A stretch of DNA of 64,000 nt from Salinicoccus halitifaciens (GCF_021026095.1 NZ_JAJNCU010000003.1:372001-436000), one strand, 5' to 3'; shown: positions 26,447 through 35,259, counted from the first letter of the stretch. The notes: generated from the letters alone by a model not told the origin. Numbers and translations: made by a program.

Positions 26447-26462
26447 ACAACGTGTTGTACAA
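26447..26462. promoter_or_regulatory. Overlapping palindromes, probable TetR operator
   Basis: ACAAC-GT-GTTGT (26447-26458) overlaps the perfect palindrome TTGTACAA (26455-26462). Both lie midway in the 140-bp region between the RND pump and the TetR gene, the usual place for an autoregulatory site. Confidence 0.5.
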
Positions 26463-26535
26463 TGTTAAATGATAAATGTATTGATGTAAGCTTTCAATAA
26501 ACAATATTCGGGATAATGTCGGAAGGAGCAGAGTT

Positions 26536-27126
26536 ATGTCCAAAATGAGTCAGACTGAAGTGACGAGGAGCAACCTGATGGAGGCGTTCTGGGAGCTGTA
26601 TAAAGAAAAACCGCTCGCCAAAATGACGGTGAGGGAGATCACGGACAGGGCCGGTTACAACCGGGGCACGTTCTATGCCTACTTCGCCGATGTCTACGAA
26701 ATCCAAAAAGTCTTCAAAAATTCGCTGATCCCTGAAAAGGATATGATCATCGGGCATCTGAGGCACCTTGATAAAGATGATGCAGGGGTGTTTGAATCCT
26801 TTGACAAGACCAATGCGTATATAAGGGAGAACTGGGAGAAGATTGCGGTGATGATCGGGCCGGAAGGCGACCCGAGCTTTGTGTACGAGTTCAGGAGTGA
26901 AATCAGGAAAATCATCATGGGCTATGTCGAAGAAATCGGCATCAGGGAACCGGAGAAGTTCGAGTATATCATCGAGTATCAGATATCGGCCTATATCAGC
27001 GTCTTCCAGCTGTGGATCGAAAGATGCGGCGAGCCGGATGAGAAAACATTGGCCGCAATGATGGAGGAAGTATCGAATACAGGTGCCAAGACGATGATGG
27101 CAGCCATGCTGAACGACAGGATGTAA
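26536..27126 (+). CDS. TetR-family regulator of the RND pump
   Basis: The 196-aa protein has a TetR N-terminal helix-turn-helix (MTVREITDRAGYNRGTFYAYFADVYEI, about residues 28-55) and a helical C-terminal ligand domain of the type often annotated as TetR-like C-terminal. GGAAGGAG precedes the ATG. It is divergent from the RND permease with a palindrome between them, the same arrangement as FarR/FarE and other TetR-controlled pumps, so it most likely represses that pump until a substrate binds. Which ligand is unknown. Confidence 0.88.
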   Translation: MSKMSQTEVTRSNLMEAFWELYKEKPLAKMTVREITDRAGYNRGTFYAYFADVYEIQKVFKNSLIPEKDMIIGHLRHLDKDDAGVFESFDKTNAYIRENWEKIAVMIGPEGDPSFVYEFRSEIRKIIMGYVEEIGIREPEKFEYIIEYQISAYISVFQLWIERCGEPDEKTLAAMMEEVSNTGAKTMMAAMLNDRM

Positions 27127-27152
27127 AAAAGCCGCCCGTTATCTGGGACGGC
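27125..27152 (-). terminator. Terminator of the OYE-type reductase at 27162
   Basis: On the minus strand GCCGTCCC pairs with GGGCGGC around AGATAAC and is followed by TTTTTT. It also lies at the stop of the convergent TetR gene. Confidence 0.7.
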
Positions 27153-27161
27153 CGGTTCTGT

Positions 27162-28307
27162 TTACCGCGACTGCTGTCTGCTGCGGACTCTTGGCAGGGG
27201 ATAGAAGCCGTCATGAAGCTGCTCCCATAGCCTTTCGGGCAGCTCATATTTGTCTTCCCGCTCCGGATCGAACATATTATTGACCGTGCTTTCGCGGCCG
27301 GCCTGAATCTTGCCGACGAAGTTATGGTCGAGCAGCAGTGCCCTGCCGAGGCCGATCAGTTCGATATTGCCGCCTTTGATGGCATCAAGCGCCTGATCGG
27401 CTGTAAAGACCGAACCGATGCCGATCAGCGGTATACGGCCGCCGATCCATTCATGGAGCAGTGCGATGCGCTCTGTCCCCGCGTATTTTCCTGTGCGTGT
27501 TTTCGAGTGCACTTCACCGAGGGATGCATGCAGATAATCCAGCGGTTTCTCAATCAGTTTTTCAATGAGTGTCTCCGTGATTTCCATATCGATGCCCGGC
27601 GTCTCGGTTTCTTCGGGTGAAAACCTGTACCCGATGATGAAGTCTTCATCGGCATGCTCCGCTTTTGCCTTCAGCACCTCATCGGTCACCGCCATGGCAA
27701 ACGAGTAGCGGTCCTCCCCCCACTTGTCCGTGCGCCTGTTGAAATGGGGCGAGACGAACTGATGGATGATATAGCGGTTGGCGCCGTGGATTTCAACACC
27801 GTCAAAACCCGCTTCAATCGCCCTCCGCGTGGCCTCGCCGAACGCTTTGACGGTTTCGAGGATTTCCTCCTCCGTCATTTCACGCGATTGATGCGGTTCC
27901 GTTTCATCGAAGCTCTGCAGCGTGATGGGGCTCGGCCCGGCGGAATCATAATCCGGCGTCAGCCTCGGCTGGGCCTGCACTCCGCCATGGTGGATCTGCA
28001 GGATCGCTTTTGCGCCGTTTTTCTTCATCTCCTCCGCCAGGTGTTTCAAGCCTTCGATGTCCGAATCACGGACGACCGAGGGCTGCCCGGGGAAGGCTTT
28101 GCCGAGGTCGGTCACATTGGAAGCGGCTGAGATCGCCATCCCGACATCTTTGGACCGTTTGCCCATATATTCAATCTCCTCGATCGAGGCAGTGCCGTCC
28201 TCATTCGAAGAAGTGTGGGTCAGCGGGGCAAGGACGAATCTGTTTTTAAGTTCGGCGCCGTTCGGCAGCCGCAGCGTCTTGAACAGTGGCTTGTATTTCT
28301 CGTCCAT
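27162..28307 (-). CDS. Old yellow enzyme-type NADH:flavin oxidoreductase
   Basis: The 381-aa protein is an FMN barrel of the OYE family: LKNRFVLAPLTHTSSNEDG at the first strand, ILQIHHGGVQ, then FDGVEIHGANRYIIHQFVSPHFNRRTDKWG and a C-terminal IGLGRALLLD phosphate-binding loop. These enzymes reduce activated double bonds with NAD(P)H. It resembles the second OYE at 40857 throughout (for instance the start EKYKPLF against KEYKDLF and YRFSPEE-ETPGI in both). GGAGGAAG precedes the ATG. Single-gene unit with its own terminator. Confidence 0.9.
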   Translation of the reverse strand: MDEKYKPLFKTLRLPNGAELKNRFVLAPLTHTSSNEDGTASIEEIEYMGKRSKDVGMAISAASNVTDLGKAFPGQPSVVRDSDIEGLKHLAEEMKKNGAKAILQIHHGGVQAQPRLTPDYDSAGPSPITLQSFDETEPHQSREMTEEEILETVKAFGEATRRAIEAGFDGVEIHGANRYIIHQFVSPHFNRRTDKWGEDRYSFAMAVTDEVLKAKAEHADEDFIIGYRFSPEETETPGIDMEITETLIEKLIEKPLDYLHASLGEVHSKTRTGKYAGTERIALLHEWIGGRIPLIGIGSVFTADQALDAIKGGNIELIGLGRALLLDHNFVGKIQAGRESTVNNMFDPEREDKYELPERLWEQLHDGFYPLPRVRSRQQSR

Positions 28308-28442
28308 ATATATTCTTCCTCCTCATTGGATTTCATTATATGCATATGGTCATGCTACCAATAAATACCCGAAACCCGGTTAAATATTCAAAAAGCACCC
28401 CTTTCCCGGAAAGGGGTGGAGGGGTGCCGGCTGAAATTCATT

Positions 28443-29372
28443 TTAAGATGCGGGCTCGAGTTCTTCAATGGATTCGATATCCATGTACTCCGGTACGACG
28501 ATCCCGTTTCTCGTATCGGTCGAGTTGGGTCCGAGGTCTTCAAAATCTCCCTCATGCTCCTCATAGTGATGGCCCTGGGTCACAGGCAGCCATGGTGCGA
28601 CTGTTGCATCAGCCTCACCGTTTGCGATGGCCTGGAAGACCACTGCCGGGTCCACGTCGGTGACGGTCACATCGTAACCGATTTCCTCAAGCACCGTGCG
28701 TACGACCTGCGCGGATGCCACTTCGGATTCCCAGGCCATTGAAACAAGTTCAAACGGCTCGCCGTCGACCGGTTCAATGTCAGCAACCCATTCGTCTACG
28801 GCATCCCGGTTGTTATCCACCCAGTTTTCAGCAGCTTCCGGATATGTGCTGTCTTCCCCGTCGTACATGACCTGCTCCACGTCTTCAACTTCCCAGTAGA
28901 ACCGGTCGAGCATCTGGTATGCTTCTGGTTTATCCTCTTCAAGTCCAAGGCGGACGATCGTATGTACATCTTCCGCATCTCCCATCGCACCTTCAGGATC
29001 TTCAAGATATTTCAGATCAAACTCCACGAATTTATAGTGCGGCGACCAGCCGGTGACCAAGATGGGCTCTTCATTGTCGATCGCTTCCCTCAGCACTGTC
29101 ATCATGCCGCCGGTGGAACTCTCTTCCAACGTCCAGCCGTCGAGATTGTCATAAGTGTCCAAAGTGTTGTGTGCGAGCTCAGTCAGCCCTGCACCCGGTT
29201 CGATGCCGTAAATCGTGTAATCCACGGCCTCACTCACGTCCGCAGCTCCGCCTTCAGCGTCACTCTCCGCGTTACCTTCCCCGCCGTTGCCGCAGGCTGC
29301 AAGAACCAGCATCAAGGCAAAAGCTGTGAATAAACCGAAAATCCTGAAATTTTTAATGATGAATCCCTCCAT
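28443..29372 (-). CDS. Glycine betaine/choline-type ABC substrate-binding lipoprotein (orphan)
   Basis: The 309-aa lipoprotein has lipobox LAAC and an OpuAC/ProX-type domain: YGIEPGAGLTELAHNTL, LVTGWSPHYKFVEFDLKYLEDPEG and APWLPVTQGHHYEEH, with Trp residues placed as in the aromatic box that holds quaternary amines. No ABC permease or ATPase is adjacent, so it must share those of another locus. The ATG at 29372 has no ribosome site; GGAGGG overlaps it and is ideally spaced (7 nt) for ATT at 29357, giving MKNFRIFGLF, a typical lipoprotein start. An osmoprotectant role is likely in a salt-tolerant host, by inference. Confidence 0.85.
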   Translation of the reverse strand: MEGFIIKNFRIFGLFTAFALMLVLAACGNGGEGNAESDAEGGAADVSEAVDYTIYGIEPGAGLTELAHNTLDTYDNLDGWTLEESSTGGMMTVLREAIDNEEPILVTGWSPHYKFVEFDLKYLEDPEGAMGDAEDVHTIVRLGLEEDKPEAYQMLDRFYWEVEDVEQVMYDGEDSTYPEAAENWVDNNRDAVDEWVADIEPVDGEPFELVSMAWESEVASAQVVRTVLEEIGYDVTVTDVDPAVVFQAIANGEADATVAPWLPVTQGHHYEEHEGDFEDLGPNSTDTRNGIVVPEYMDIESIEELEPAS

Positions 29373-29409
29373 TGTTTTTAGAAAATATAAAAATTTTCAC
29401 ATAATTCCA

Positions 29410-29437
29410 AGCCTATCACACTGGGTATTACTGTCAA
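29410..29437 (-). promoter_or_regulatory. Promoter of the orphan binding-protein gene
   Basis: On the minus strand TTGACA (29432-29437), a 16-nt spacer and TAGGCT (29410-29415) precede the gene. The -35 is perfect and the -10 is weak. Confidence 0.5.
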
Positions 29438-29531
29438 GCCCGTGAAATTCATCCGGTCTGCAGGCCGTCGGCAATCAGGGGACTTCATAATTTACATCCA
29501 ATCTGGAGCTTGATTTCCTTGATGAAGTAAA

Positions 29532-29559
29532 TAAAAACCAGCCGCGGGGTTGGTTTTTA
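29532..29559 (-). terminator. Terminator of the gene at 29566
   Basis: On the minus strand AAAACCA-A-CCC pairs with GG-C-TGGTTTT and is followed by TATTT. Confidence 0.75.
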
Positions 29560-29565
29560 TATCGG

Positions 29566-30234
29566 TCATGTCAGCTGTGACTTGAACATGTTGTCGTAGC
29601 GCGCCAGTGTGAACGCGGCATAAAATGATACAAGGGGTTTTTCGACGAGCTGTTCCTTCCAGGCCTTCTCGAATGCATTATCGATGTTATAGTCCAGCAC
29701 AGTGCCGTAGTATGTGGCATCATAGATTTTGCTCAAAATATGCGGGTTATCATTGATGAGGACCGTCATCACCGTCCGGAAGGTCTCATTGAAATCCCCT
29801 GCATTCTTTTCGATCAGCTGGAGGAACGGCTCGATGCTTTTGGTGAATTCGATGATCTTATCCCTGATCTCGATATTGATTTTCTCAAGGTCTTCAGGCA
29901 GCTCCAGTTCGTGGAAATCCATGTCGCTCTGATTCAGGGTGAATTTGCCGAGCACTTCATGCTCCATCGGATAGTAGGGTTTATCGCCGTCCGTGAATAC
30001 ACCATGTGTGCTCTGCATCAAAGACAGTTTCAGCAGGTCGACTTTGATGAATGTGCGGCACAGCTCGACTGCGGAAAGGTGGTTGAATCCTTCTTCCTTA
30101 TAAGTCTCCTGGATTTCTTTGAAGTGTGCTGCTTCCCCGTCCATCATTTCAGGCAGATATCTTGAGCGCACCGTGAAACTTCTATAATCTTCAGCTTTGA
30201 GCAGATCCTCTTTCGTTTTCTTATAGCTTTGCAT
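29566..30234 (-). CDS. Hypothetical protein, mostly helical
   Basis: I do not recognise this 222-aa protein. It has no signal peptide or membrane segment and looks soluble and largely helical, with charged segments such as KKTKEDLLKAEDYRSF and LPEDLEKINIEIRDKIIEF and a C-terminal LVSFYAAFTLARYDN. No cysteines beyond one (VELCRTF) and no catalytic motif can be seen. The start at 30234 (MQSYKK) is chosen because AAAGGATGG sits upstream; the ORF could begin at 30246. Strong ribosome site, own terminator and normal codon use show that it is a real single gene. Confidence 0.6.
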   Translation of the reverse strand: MQSYKKTKEDLLKAEDYRSFTVRSRYLPEMMDGEAAHFKEIQETYKEEGFNHLSAVELCRTFIKVDLLKLSLMQSTHGVFTDGDKPYYPMEHEVLGKFTLNQSDMDFHELELPEDLEKINIEIRDKIIEFTKSIEPFLQLIEKNAGDFNETFRTVMTVLINDNPHILSKIYDATYYGTVLDYNIDNAFEKAWKEQLVEKPLVSFYAAFTLARYDNMFKSQLT

Positions 30235-30505
30235 TGAAATACCCATCCTTTTTGTGTCTTTGAAAGTATTTTAACATACCTTACAAGCCTGCATGGCGCT
30301 CTGCTGTGCACTCCCGATATAATTGACGCATTATTTTGGAAAGTATCAATATTCCGTTAATCGGGGCGTGCAGGGTTAATTTATTTATCTTAATGCATTT
30401 TAAAGAGGGAGTGTATATAATTAATTTTAGGTTAAGATTGTAAAAATTAAATGAAGTCGGTTATAGATAGCAGGAAGCTCAAAGTATCAAAGTGGAGGAA
30501 TGAAA
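30235..30505. other. 271-bp AT-rich divergent spacer
   Basis: The region separates the hypothetical gene from the Na/Pi symporter and is AT-rich, especially 30360-30460. It contains TTAA-rich stretches that could hold promoters for both sides, but I see no convincing -35/-10 pair or PhoP-type repeat. No gene is evident. Confidence 0.4.
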
Positions 30506-32179
30506 ATGGAACTCAATCCGATGGAAGTACTGTTCATGTTTCTGGGTGGACTTGGTATATTTCTATACGGTATTAAAAGCATGGGCGACGGTCTTCAGGC
30601 TGCCGCGGGAGACCGTCTGCGGGAAATACTGAACCGCATGACGACGAACCCTTTTCTTGGAGTATTGGCGGGTATCATCATCACTGCATTGCTTCAAAGC
30701 AGTTCCGGAACGACTGCAATAACGATCGGTCTGGTCTCTGCAGGTTTCATGACGCTGAGGCAGGCGATCGGTGTCATCATGGGTGCAAACATCGGCACCA
30801 CAATCACAGCTTTTGTAATTGGTCTCGACATCGGGGCGTATTCACTGCCTATACTGGCATTCGGTGTCATTTTGCTGTTTTTCTTTAAAGCACCCAAGAT
30901 TAACAACTATGGACGCATCATCTTCGGATTCGGTGCATTATTCTATGGTCTGGAATTGATGGGCGACGGTGTCAGGCCGCTTGCGGATCTGCAGGGCTTT
31001 TCAGACCTCATGCTGATGCTCTCGGATAATCCGATACTCGGTTTTGCGGTGGGCACCGTATTGACGGTCATCGTTCAGAGCTCGAGTGCGACCATCGCGA
31101 TTTTGCAGAACTTTTATATGAATGATCTCGTTGATCTGACTGCGGCAATGCCGATCCTCCTCGGGGATAACGTCGGAACGACAATCACCGCAGTGCTTGC
31201 AGCGCTCGTCGGCACCATCGCAGCAAGGCGTGCAGCCGCGGTCCATGTCGTCTTCAACCTGTTCGGGGCGATCATATTCATGCTCATCCTGCCATTCTTC
31301 ACCATGTTCGTGGGATATCTGGAGACGGCGCTTGATTTGAACGGACGAATGACCATCGCATTTGCACACGGTTCATACAACCTGGTGAACACTTTGATAC
31401 ATCTGCCGTTGATCGGTTTCCTTGCATGGGTCGTGACGAAGCTTGTACCCGGTAAGGATTATGCAGAAGACTATCAGCCCGTCCATCTGGATAAATCACT
31501 GATGAAGCAGTCCCCGTCGATTGCACTGCAGGGCACCCAGAAGGAAATTCAGAATCTCGGCCAGCTGACACTCAGCATGCTTGAAGATGCGAGGGATTTC
31601 ACCCACGAGAATGATGCGAAGATTGAAAAACGCATACGTGAAAAGGCCGGTGTCGTCGACGGACTGACTGAAAGCATCAGGAAGTATCTGCAGGAATTGT
31701 CCAAGTACGACATTTCCAATGAAGATGCCATCAGGCAGACGACGCTGCTGGAAATCAACCGGATGCTCTATAAAGTCAGTGAACAGATCGTCGAGTTCAC
31801 GGACCTGAACGTCAAAAAATATAATAAGAACATCTATTTATCCGAATCCGCCCAGAAGGGGCTGAATGATTTCATCAAACATGTCGGCAAATCATTCAGG
31901 AAAGCTGTAAATGCCATAGACATATACAACCCTCAGGATGTCGAGATGATTCTGGATATGACCCAGAAATCGACGAACATCGAAAACAAGCTGCGGAAGC
32001 AGCATGTGAAGCGGATGAATAAAGGCATCTGTTCCACGGACGGCGGACATTTGTACGTCGATCTCATCAGCACTTTGGAAAGAATCGGCTACAATACACG
32101 CAATATTACAGAGCTGAACCTCGGCGATGACGGTTCTGACACAGAACATGAAGAAGAACAGATCGTTTTCGACCAGTAA
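30506..32179 (+). CDS. Na+/phosphate symporter with PhoU-like tail
   Basis: The 557-aa protein has the NptA/YjbB layout: an N-terminal membrane domain (to about residue 310) with the repeated glutamine-serine motifs LLQSSSGTTAITIGLVSAG and VQSSSATIAILQNF, and a cytoplasmic helical PhoU-like domain (about 340-540). It imports or exports phosphate with sodium; the PhoU part probably regulates it. The ATG at 30506 is preferred to 30500 because GGAGGA then lies 6 nt away. No phosphate regulon genes are nearby. A strong terminator follows. Confidence 0.9.
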   Translation: MELNPMEVLFMFLGGLGIFLYGIKSMGDGLQAAAGDRLREILNRMTTNPFLGVLAGIIITALLQSSSGTTAITIGLVSAGFMTLRQAIGVIMGANIGTTITAFVIGLDIGAYSLPILAFGVILLFFFKAPKINNYGRIIFGFGALFYGLELMGDGVRPLADLQGFSDLMLMLSDNPILGFAVGTVLTVIVQSSSATIAILQNFYMNDLVDLTAAMPILLGDNVGTTITAVLAALVGTIAARRAAAVHVVFNLFGAIIFMLILPFFTMFVGYLETALDLNGRMTIAFAHGSYNLVNTLIHLPLIGFLAWVVTKLVPGKDYAEDYQPVHLDKSLMKQSPSIALQGTQKEIQNLGQLTLSMLEDARDFTHENDAKIEKRIREKAGVVDGLTESIRKYLQELSKYDISNEDAIRQTTLLEINRMLYKVSEQIVEFTDLNVKKYNKNIYLSESAQKGLNDFIKHVGKSFRKAVNAIDIYNPQDVEMILDMTQKSTNIENKLRKQHVKRMNKGICSTDGGHLYVDLISTLERIGYNTRNITELNLGDDGSDTEHEEEQIVFDQ

Positions 32180-32186
32180 GCCTGAT

Positions 32187-32228
32187 CCCCGGTTTTGGAA
32201 TGCAGATTCCAGGCCGGGGTTTTTATTT
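32187..32228 (+). terminator. Terminator of the Na/Pi symporter gene
   Basis: CCCCGG and CCGGGG close a stem with an inner GGAAT/ATTCC pair, followed by TTTTTATTTT. Confidence 0.85.
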
Positions 32229-32304
32229 TGAGCACGCCTCTGAAAGAGTTTTACGGTTGTATGATACAATCAGGATATTATTAAAATGATGTGAGGAAAT
32301 GTAA

Positions 32305-32727
32305 ATGAATCAACTATTGGATGTATCTGATGTCAACAAGGTCAAGTTCACCGCCGTCTCTTTCATTGATGATATCGTCGGCCTCGGCGAGAAGAAGATT
32401 GCCATCAACATAGAGCATTTCAGCCGCCTGGATCTGAAGGAAGACCGGGTGGAGCTCGTCATCGACCGGAAATCTCTGGCCGACTACATGGAAGAACGCA
32501 ACGAAGTCCTGCTGGAACATGAAAATTATCCGGAGTTCGACCATGCCAACAGTATGCTCGTCATGCTGGAATATGACTTCAACAGCATTGATAGGATCAA
32601 ACTGTTCTATAAGGATGAGAGCAACTTGTCGGGTGAGTATGTCATCGACACTTCCGATGAGGAACTGGTCGATATGGAGAGTGTGACGGTGAACGGGGAG
32701 CTGGTCCTGAAGATCATCTCCAAATAA
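32305..32727 (+). CDS. Hypothetical protein of 140 aa
   Basis: I do not recognise the family. The protein is acidic, soluble and appears alpha+beta, with an Asp-rich second half (SNLSGEYVIDTSDEELVDMESV) ending in VTVNGELVLKIISK. No membrane segment, signal peptide or cysteine is present. GAGGAA precedes the ATG. A perfect 32-bp palindromic terminator follows, and the gene lies alone between terminators, so it is a monocistronic unit. Confidence 0.6.
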   Translation: MNQLLDVSDVNKVKFTAVSFIDDIVGLGEKKIAINIEHFSRLDLKEDRVELVIDRKSLADYMEERNEVLLEHENYPEFDHANSMLVMLEYDFNSIDRIKLFYKDESNLSGEYVIDTSDEELVDMESVTVNGELVLKIISK

Positions 32728-32732
32728 TCGCC

Positions 32733-32764
32733 AAAAAGGATGAAGCGGCCGCTTCATCCTTTTT
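32733..32764. terminator. Perfect 32-bp palindromic bidirectional terminator
   Basis: AAAAAGGATGAAGC and its exact complement GCTTCATCCTTTTT surround GGCC, so the whole element is symmetrical and carries a NotI site at its centre. It serves the hypothetical gene and the convergent monooxygenase operon. Confidence 0.85.
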
Positions 32765-32770
32765 ATATGC

Positions 32771-34096
32771 TTATACTCTGGTTTTCTGTGCATACCTGTT
32801 CTCTTTGAATTTCAGGCCGAGCTCCCCCCGCAATGTATCACTTGCGTAAGAGGTGTCATAATAGCCTTTTTCCACGAGGCGAGGTATCACTTCGTCCAGG
32901 AAATCATCGTATAATTCACCAAGCACATGGGGTGTCAGCACAAAGCCGTCGGCGGCACCCTCATCGATCCATCTGATGATCGTATCCGCAACTTCTTCAT
33001 AAGTCCCCATGAACGGTGTTTCTCGTGTCGTTTCCTGGAGGGCGGTTTCCCGGAGTGTGAGATTCTCCTCCTTCGCCCGCCTTTTGATCTCGTCGGTGGT
33101 CGACTGGAAACTGTTTTTGCCGATATCCCCAAGTTCCGGGAAAGGGGCATCCAGATCGTACTGCGTAAAGTCATGATGGTCGAAGTAGCGGCCGAGGTAA
33201 GCGAGTGCCTCCTCCACGGTCACGAGATGCTTTATCTCCTCATATCTTTCCCGGACTTCTTCACGGGACTTTCCGATGATCGGCGACAGTACCGGGAAGA
33301 CTTTGATTTCGTCTGCGCTCCTGCCCGCTTCGACTGCTTTTTGCTTCACATCTTTGTATGCCTCTTTGGCCTGCTCCAGCGTGCCGCCGTTGGTGAACAC
33401 GGCATCCGCATGTTTTGCTGCAAACGCAGAACCTTTCTTCGAAGCGCCGGCCTGGAATATGATCGGCTGCCCCTGCTCTGAACGGTCGATGTTGAGCGGG
33501 CCCTTCACCTGGAAGAACTCACCCTTATAGTTCAGTTCATGCATCTTATCCTTATCGAAATACCGGTTGTTTTCGGCATCGCGTACGAAGGCATCATCCT
33601 CCCATGAATCCCACAGGCCCTGGACGACTTCGAGGTGTTCCTCGGCGATGTCATACCGGAGGCTGTGATCGGGATGTTTGTCCTTGCTGAAGTTATCCGC
33701 GCTGCCTTCCAGCGGGGAGGTCACGACATTCCATCCCGCACGGCCGCCGCTGATCTTATCGATTGAAGCAAGCTGCCTTGCGATGGTGAAAGGCTCGCTG
33801 TATGAAGTGGAGATCGTGCCGACCAGGCCGATCCTGCTGGTCATCGGTGCAAGTGCTGCAAGTATCGTCAGCGGTTCAAAACGGCTCAGGAAATGAGGTA
33901 TGGATTTCTCATTGATATAGAGGCCGTCGGCAACGAAGACGAAGGAGAATCCTGCATCTTCTGCTCGTTTCGTGACACTCAGGTAATGTTCGAAATTCGT
34001 GCTGGCATCGGACGGTACATCAGCACTGCGCCATGCGTTCATATGGCCGCCGGGCCCGTGGAGCATGACGCCGAACTGTACTTTTTTACTGGTCAT
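32771..34096 (-). CDS. NtaA/SnaA/DszA-type flavin monooxygenase
   Basis: The 441-aa protein belongs to the NtaA/DszA branch of luciferase-like monooxygenases: FGVMLHGPGGHMNAWRS, a DGLYINEK segment, the flavin-binding ISTSYSEPFTIARQLASIDKISGGRAGWNVVTS and a long insertion typical of the branch. It needs reduced FMN from a separate reductase and attacks an organosulfur or chelator-type substrate. The start overlaps by 4 nt the stop of the upstream monooxygenase (34093), so the two are translationally coupled. No flavin reductase or sulfonate transporter is in the window. Confidence 0.85.
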   Translation of the reverse strand: MTSKKVQFGVMLHGPGGHMNAWRSADVPSDASTNFEHYLSVTKRAEDAGFSFVFVADGLYINEKSIPHFLSRFEPLTILAALAPMTSRIGLVGTISTSYSEPFTIARQLASIDKISGGRAGWNVVTSPLEGSADNFSKDKHPDHSLRYDIAEEHLEVVQGLWDSWEDDAFVRDAENNRYFDKDKMHELNYKGEFFQVKGPLNIDRSEQGQPIIFQAGASKKGSAFAAKHADAVFTNGGTLEQAKEAYKDVKQKAVEAGRSADEIKVFPVLSPIIGKSREEVRERYEEIKHLVTVEEALAYLGRYFDHHDFTQYDLDAPFPELGDIGKNSFQSTTDEIKRRAKEENLTLRETALQETTRETPFMGTYEEVADTIIRWIDEGAADGFVLTPHVLGELYDDFLDEVIPRLVEKGYYDTSYASDTLRGELGLKFKENRYAQKTRV

Positions 34097-35094
34097 ATAA
34101 TCCCTGCTTTCTCTCTGTTATGAATCGTATTGACAGGTGCCAGAGCTTCGATCGTACGGGTGCGGATGTCCGCGTCGGTGCTCGGCAGATGGAACATGAA
34201 TTCATCGATATAATTATTTTCATTCAGCTTTGAAAGCTGCTTCAGCACCTCGCCGGCGCTGCCCATGATGATGTTCGGCTTTTTCTTTGTCACTTCTATC
34301 TCTTCGTCGGAATTCCTGACAAAATTCTCCGCCTGTTCTTTAGTGATGACGCGTAGCGATCTGCCATCCTTGAAAGACAATTGATAGTATTCATTTTCCC
34401 GGATGGCAGCCTGCCTGTCCGCTTCCTCCTCAATCACAAGGACCGATAATGCAACGATGAACCTGCCGCGCCTGACATTGTTTTTATAGTTCATGGCGGC
34501 TTCATCCAGCAGGCGTGTATCGTTATTGATGAAATGTGCAAACATATAATTGACGTTTTCTTCAGCTGCGAACAGCGCCGACTCTATACTGCCGCCAAGA
34601 AGGAATAACCCCGGAGGATTTGATGTGTCCGGTGAGATCTTCAATTCTTCTGCATCGGCATGTGTGCTGTTCAAATATTTTTTCAGTTCAATGAAACGGT
34701 CATTGAACGGGGCCCGGTCCTCTTTCAGTTCACGCTGGAGCGCCTTTGTGGCGAGCGGCGTGCCGCCGGGCGCTTTGCCGATGCCGAGGTCGACCCTGCC
34801 CTCTGCAAGGTGGTTGATCAGCTGAAACTGTTCTGCGACATGGAACGGATTATGGTGGGACAACATGATGCCGCCTGCGCCGATATGTATTTTCCGGGTG
34901 TGTGCAGCGAGATGCGAGACGAGCACTTCGGGGGCGGTGCCGATCAATGTGTCGAGGTTATGGTGTTCCGAGACGAAGAACCTTTTGTATCCCAGGTTTT
35001 CCGCAAGGACCGCAAGTTCAATCGTGTTCTGCAGCGACTCTTTGACCGTATGCCCTTTAAGGATCGGACTCTGGTTCAATATACTGAATTCCAT
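34093..35094 (-). CDS. Luciferase-like (MsnO8-type) monooxygenase
   Basis: The 333-aa protein is of the group often called luciferase family oxidoreductase group 1: FSILNQSPILKG, AENLGYKRFFVSEHHN, TAPEVLVSHLAAHTRKIHIGAGGIMLSHHNP and GRVDLGIGKAPGG. The start at 35094 is set by GAGGGTGA; an ATG at 35109 is further upstream but without a ribosome site. It is the first gene of a two-gene operon with the NtaA-type enzyme, which hints at a shared pathway such as scavenging of organic sulfur. In the promoter is the inverted repeat CATACT-N5-AGTATG at 35117-35133. Confidence 0.85.
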   Translation of the reverse strand: MEFSILNQSPILKGHTVKESLQNTIELAVLAENLGYKRFFVSEHHNLDTLIGTAPEVLVSHLAAHTRKIHIGAGGIMLSHHNPFHVAEQFQLINHLAEGRVDLGIGKAPGGTPLATKALQRELKEDRAPFNDRFIELKKYLNSTHADAEELKISPDTSNPPGLFLLGGSIESALFAAEENVNYMFAHFINNDTRLLDEAAMNYKNNVRRGRFIVALSVLVIEEEADRQAAIRENEYYQLSFKDGRSLRVITKEQAENFVRNSDEEIEVTKKKPNIIMGSAGEVLKQLSKLNENNYIDEFMFHLPSTDADIRTRTIEALAPVNTIHNREKAGII

Positions 35095-35116
35095 ATGGAT
35101 CACCCTCACTTAATAA

Positions 35117-35133
35117 CATACTCATCAAGTATG
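35117..35133. promoter_or_regulatory. Inverted repeat before the monooxygenase operon
   Basis: CATACT-CATCA-AGTATG lies 23 nt upstream of the first gene of the operon. Its half-site AAGTATGAT recurs in the cyclase/CDF promoter region at 18768-18814, suggesting a common regulator; this is inference. Confidence 0.4.
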
Positions 35134-35214
35134 ATTTAAATACATACTAACATGATATGAATAAGAATCAAGGTTTTTATTGAAAACTCGGAAAAAACGA
35201 TATTGAAACAGAAA

Positions 35215-35259
35215 TAAAAAAAGCCACCATATCCCGATGATCAGGAGATGATGGCTTTT
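35215..35259 (-). terminator. Terminator of the SSS symporter operon
   Basis: On the minus strand AAAAGCCATCAT pairs with ATATGGTGGCTTTT (one mismatch) and a run of seven T follows. Confidence 0.75.
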
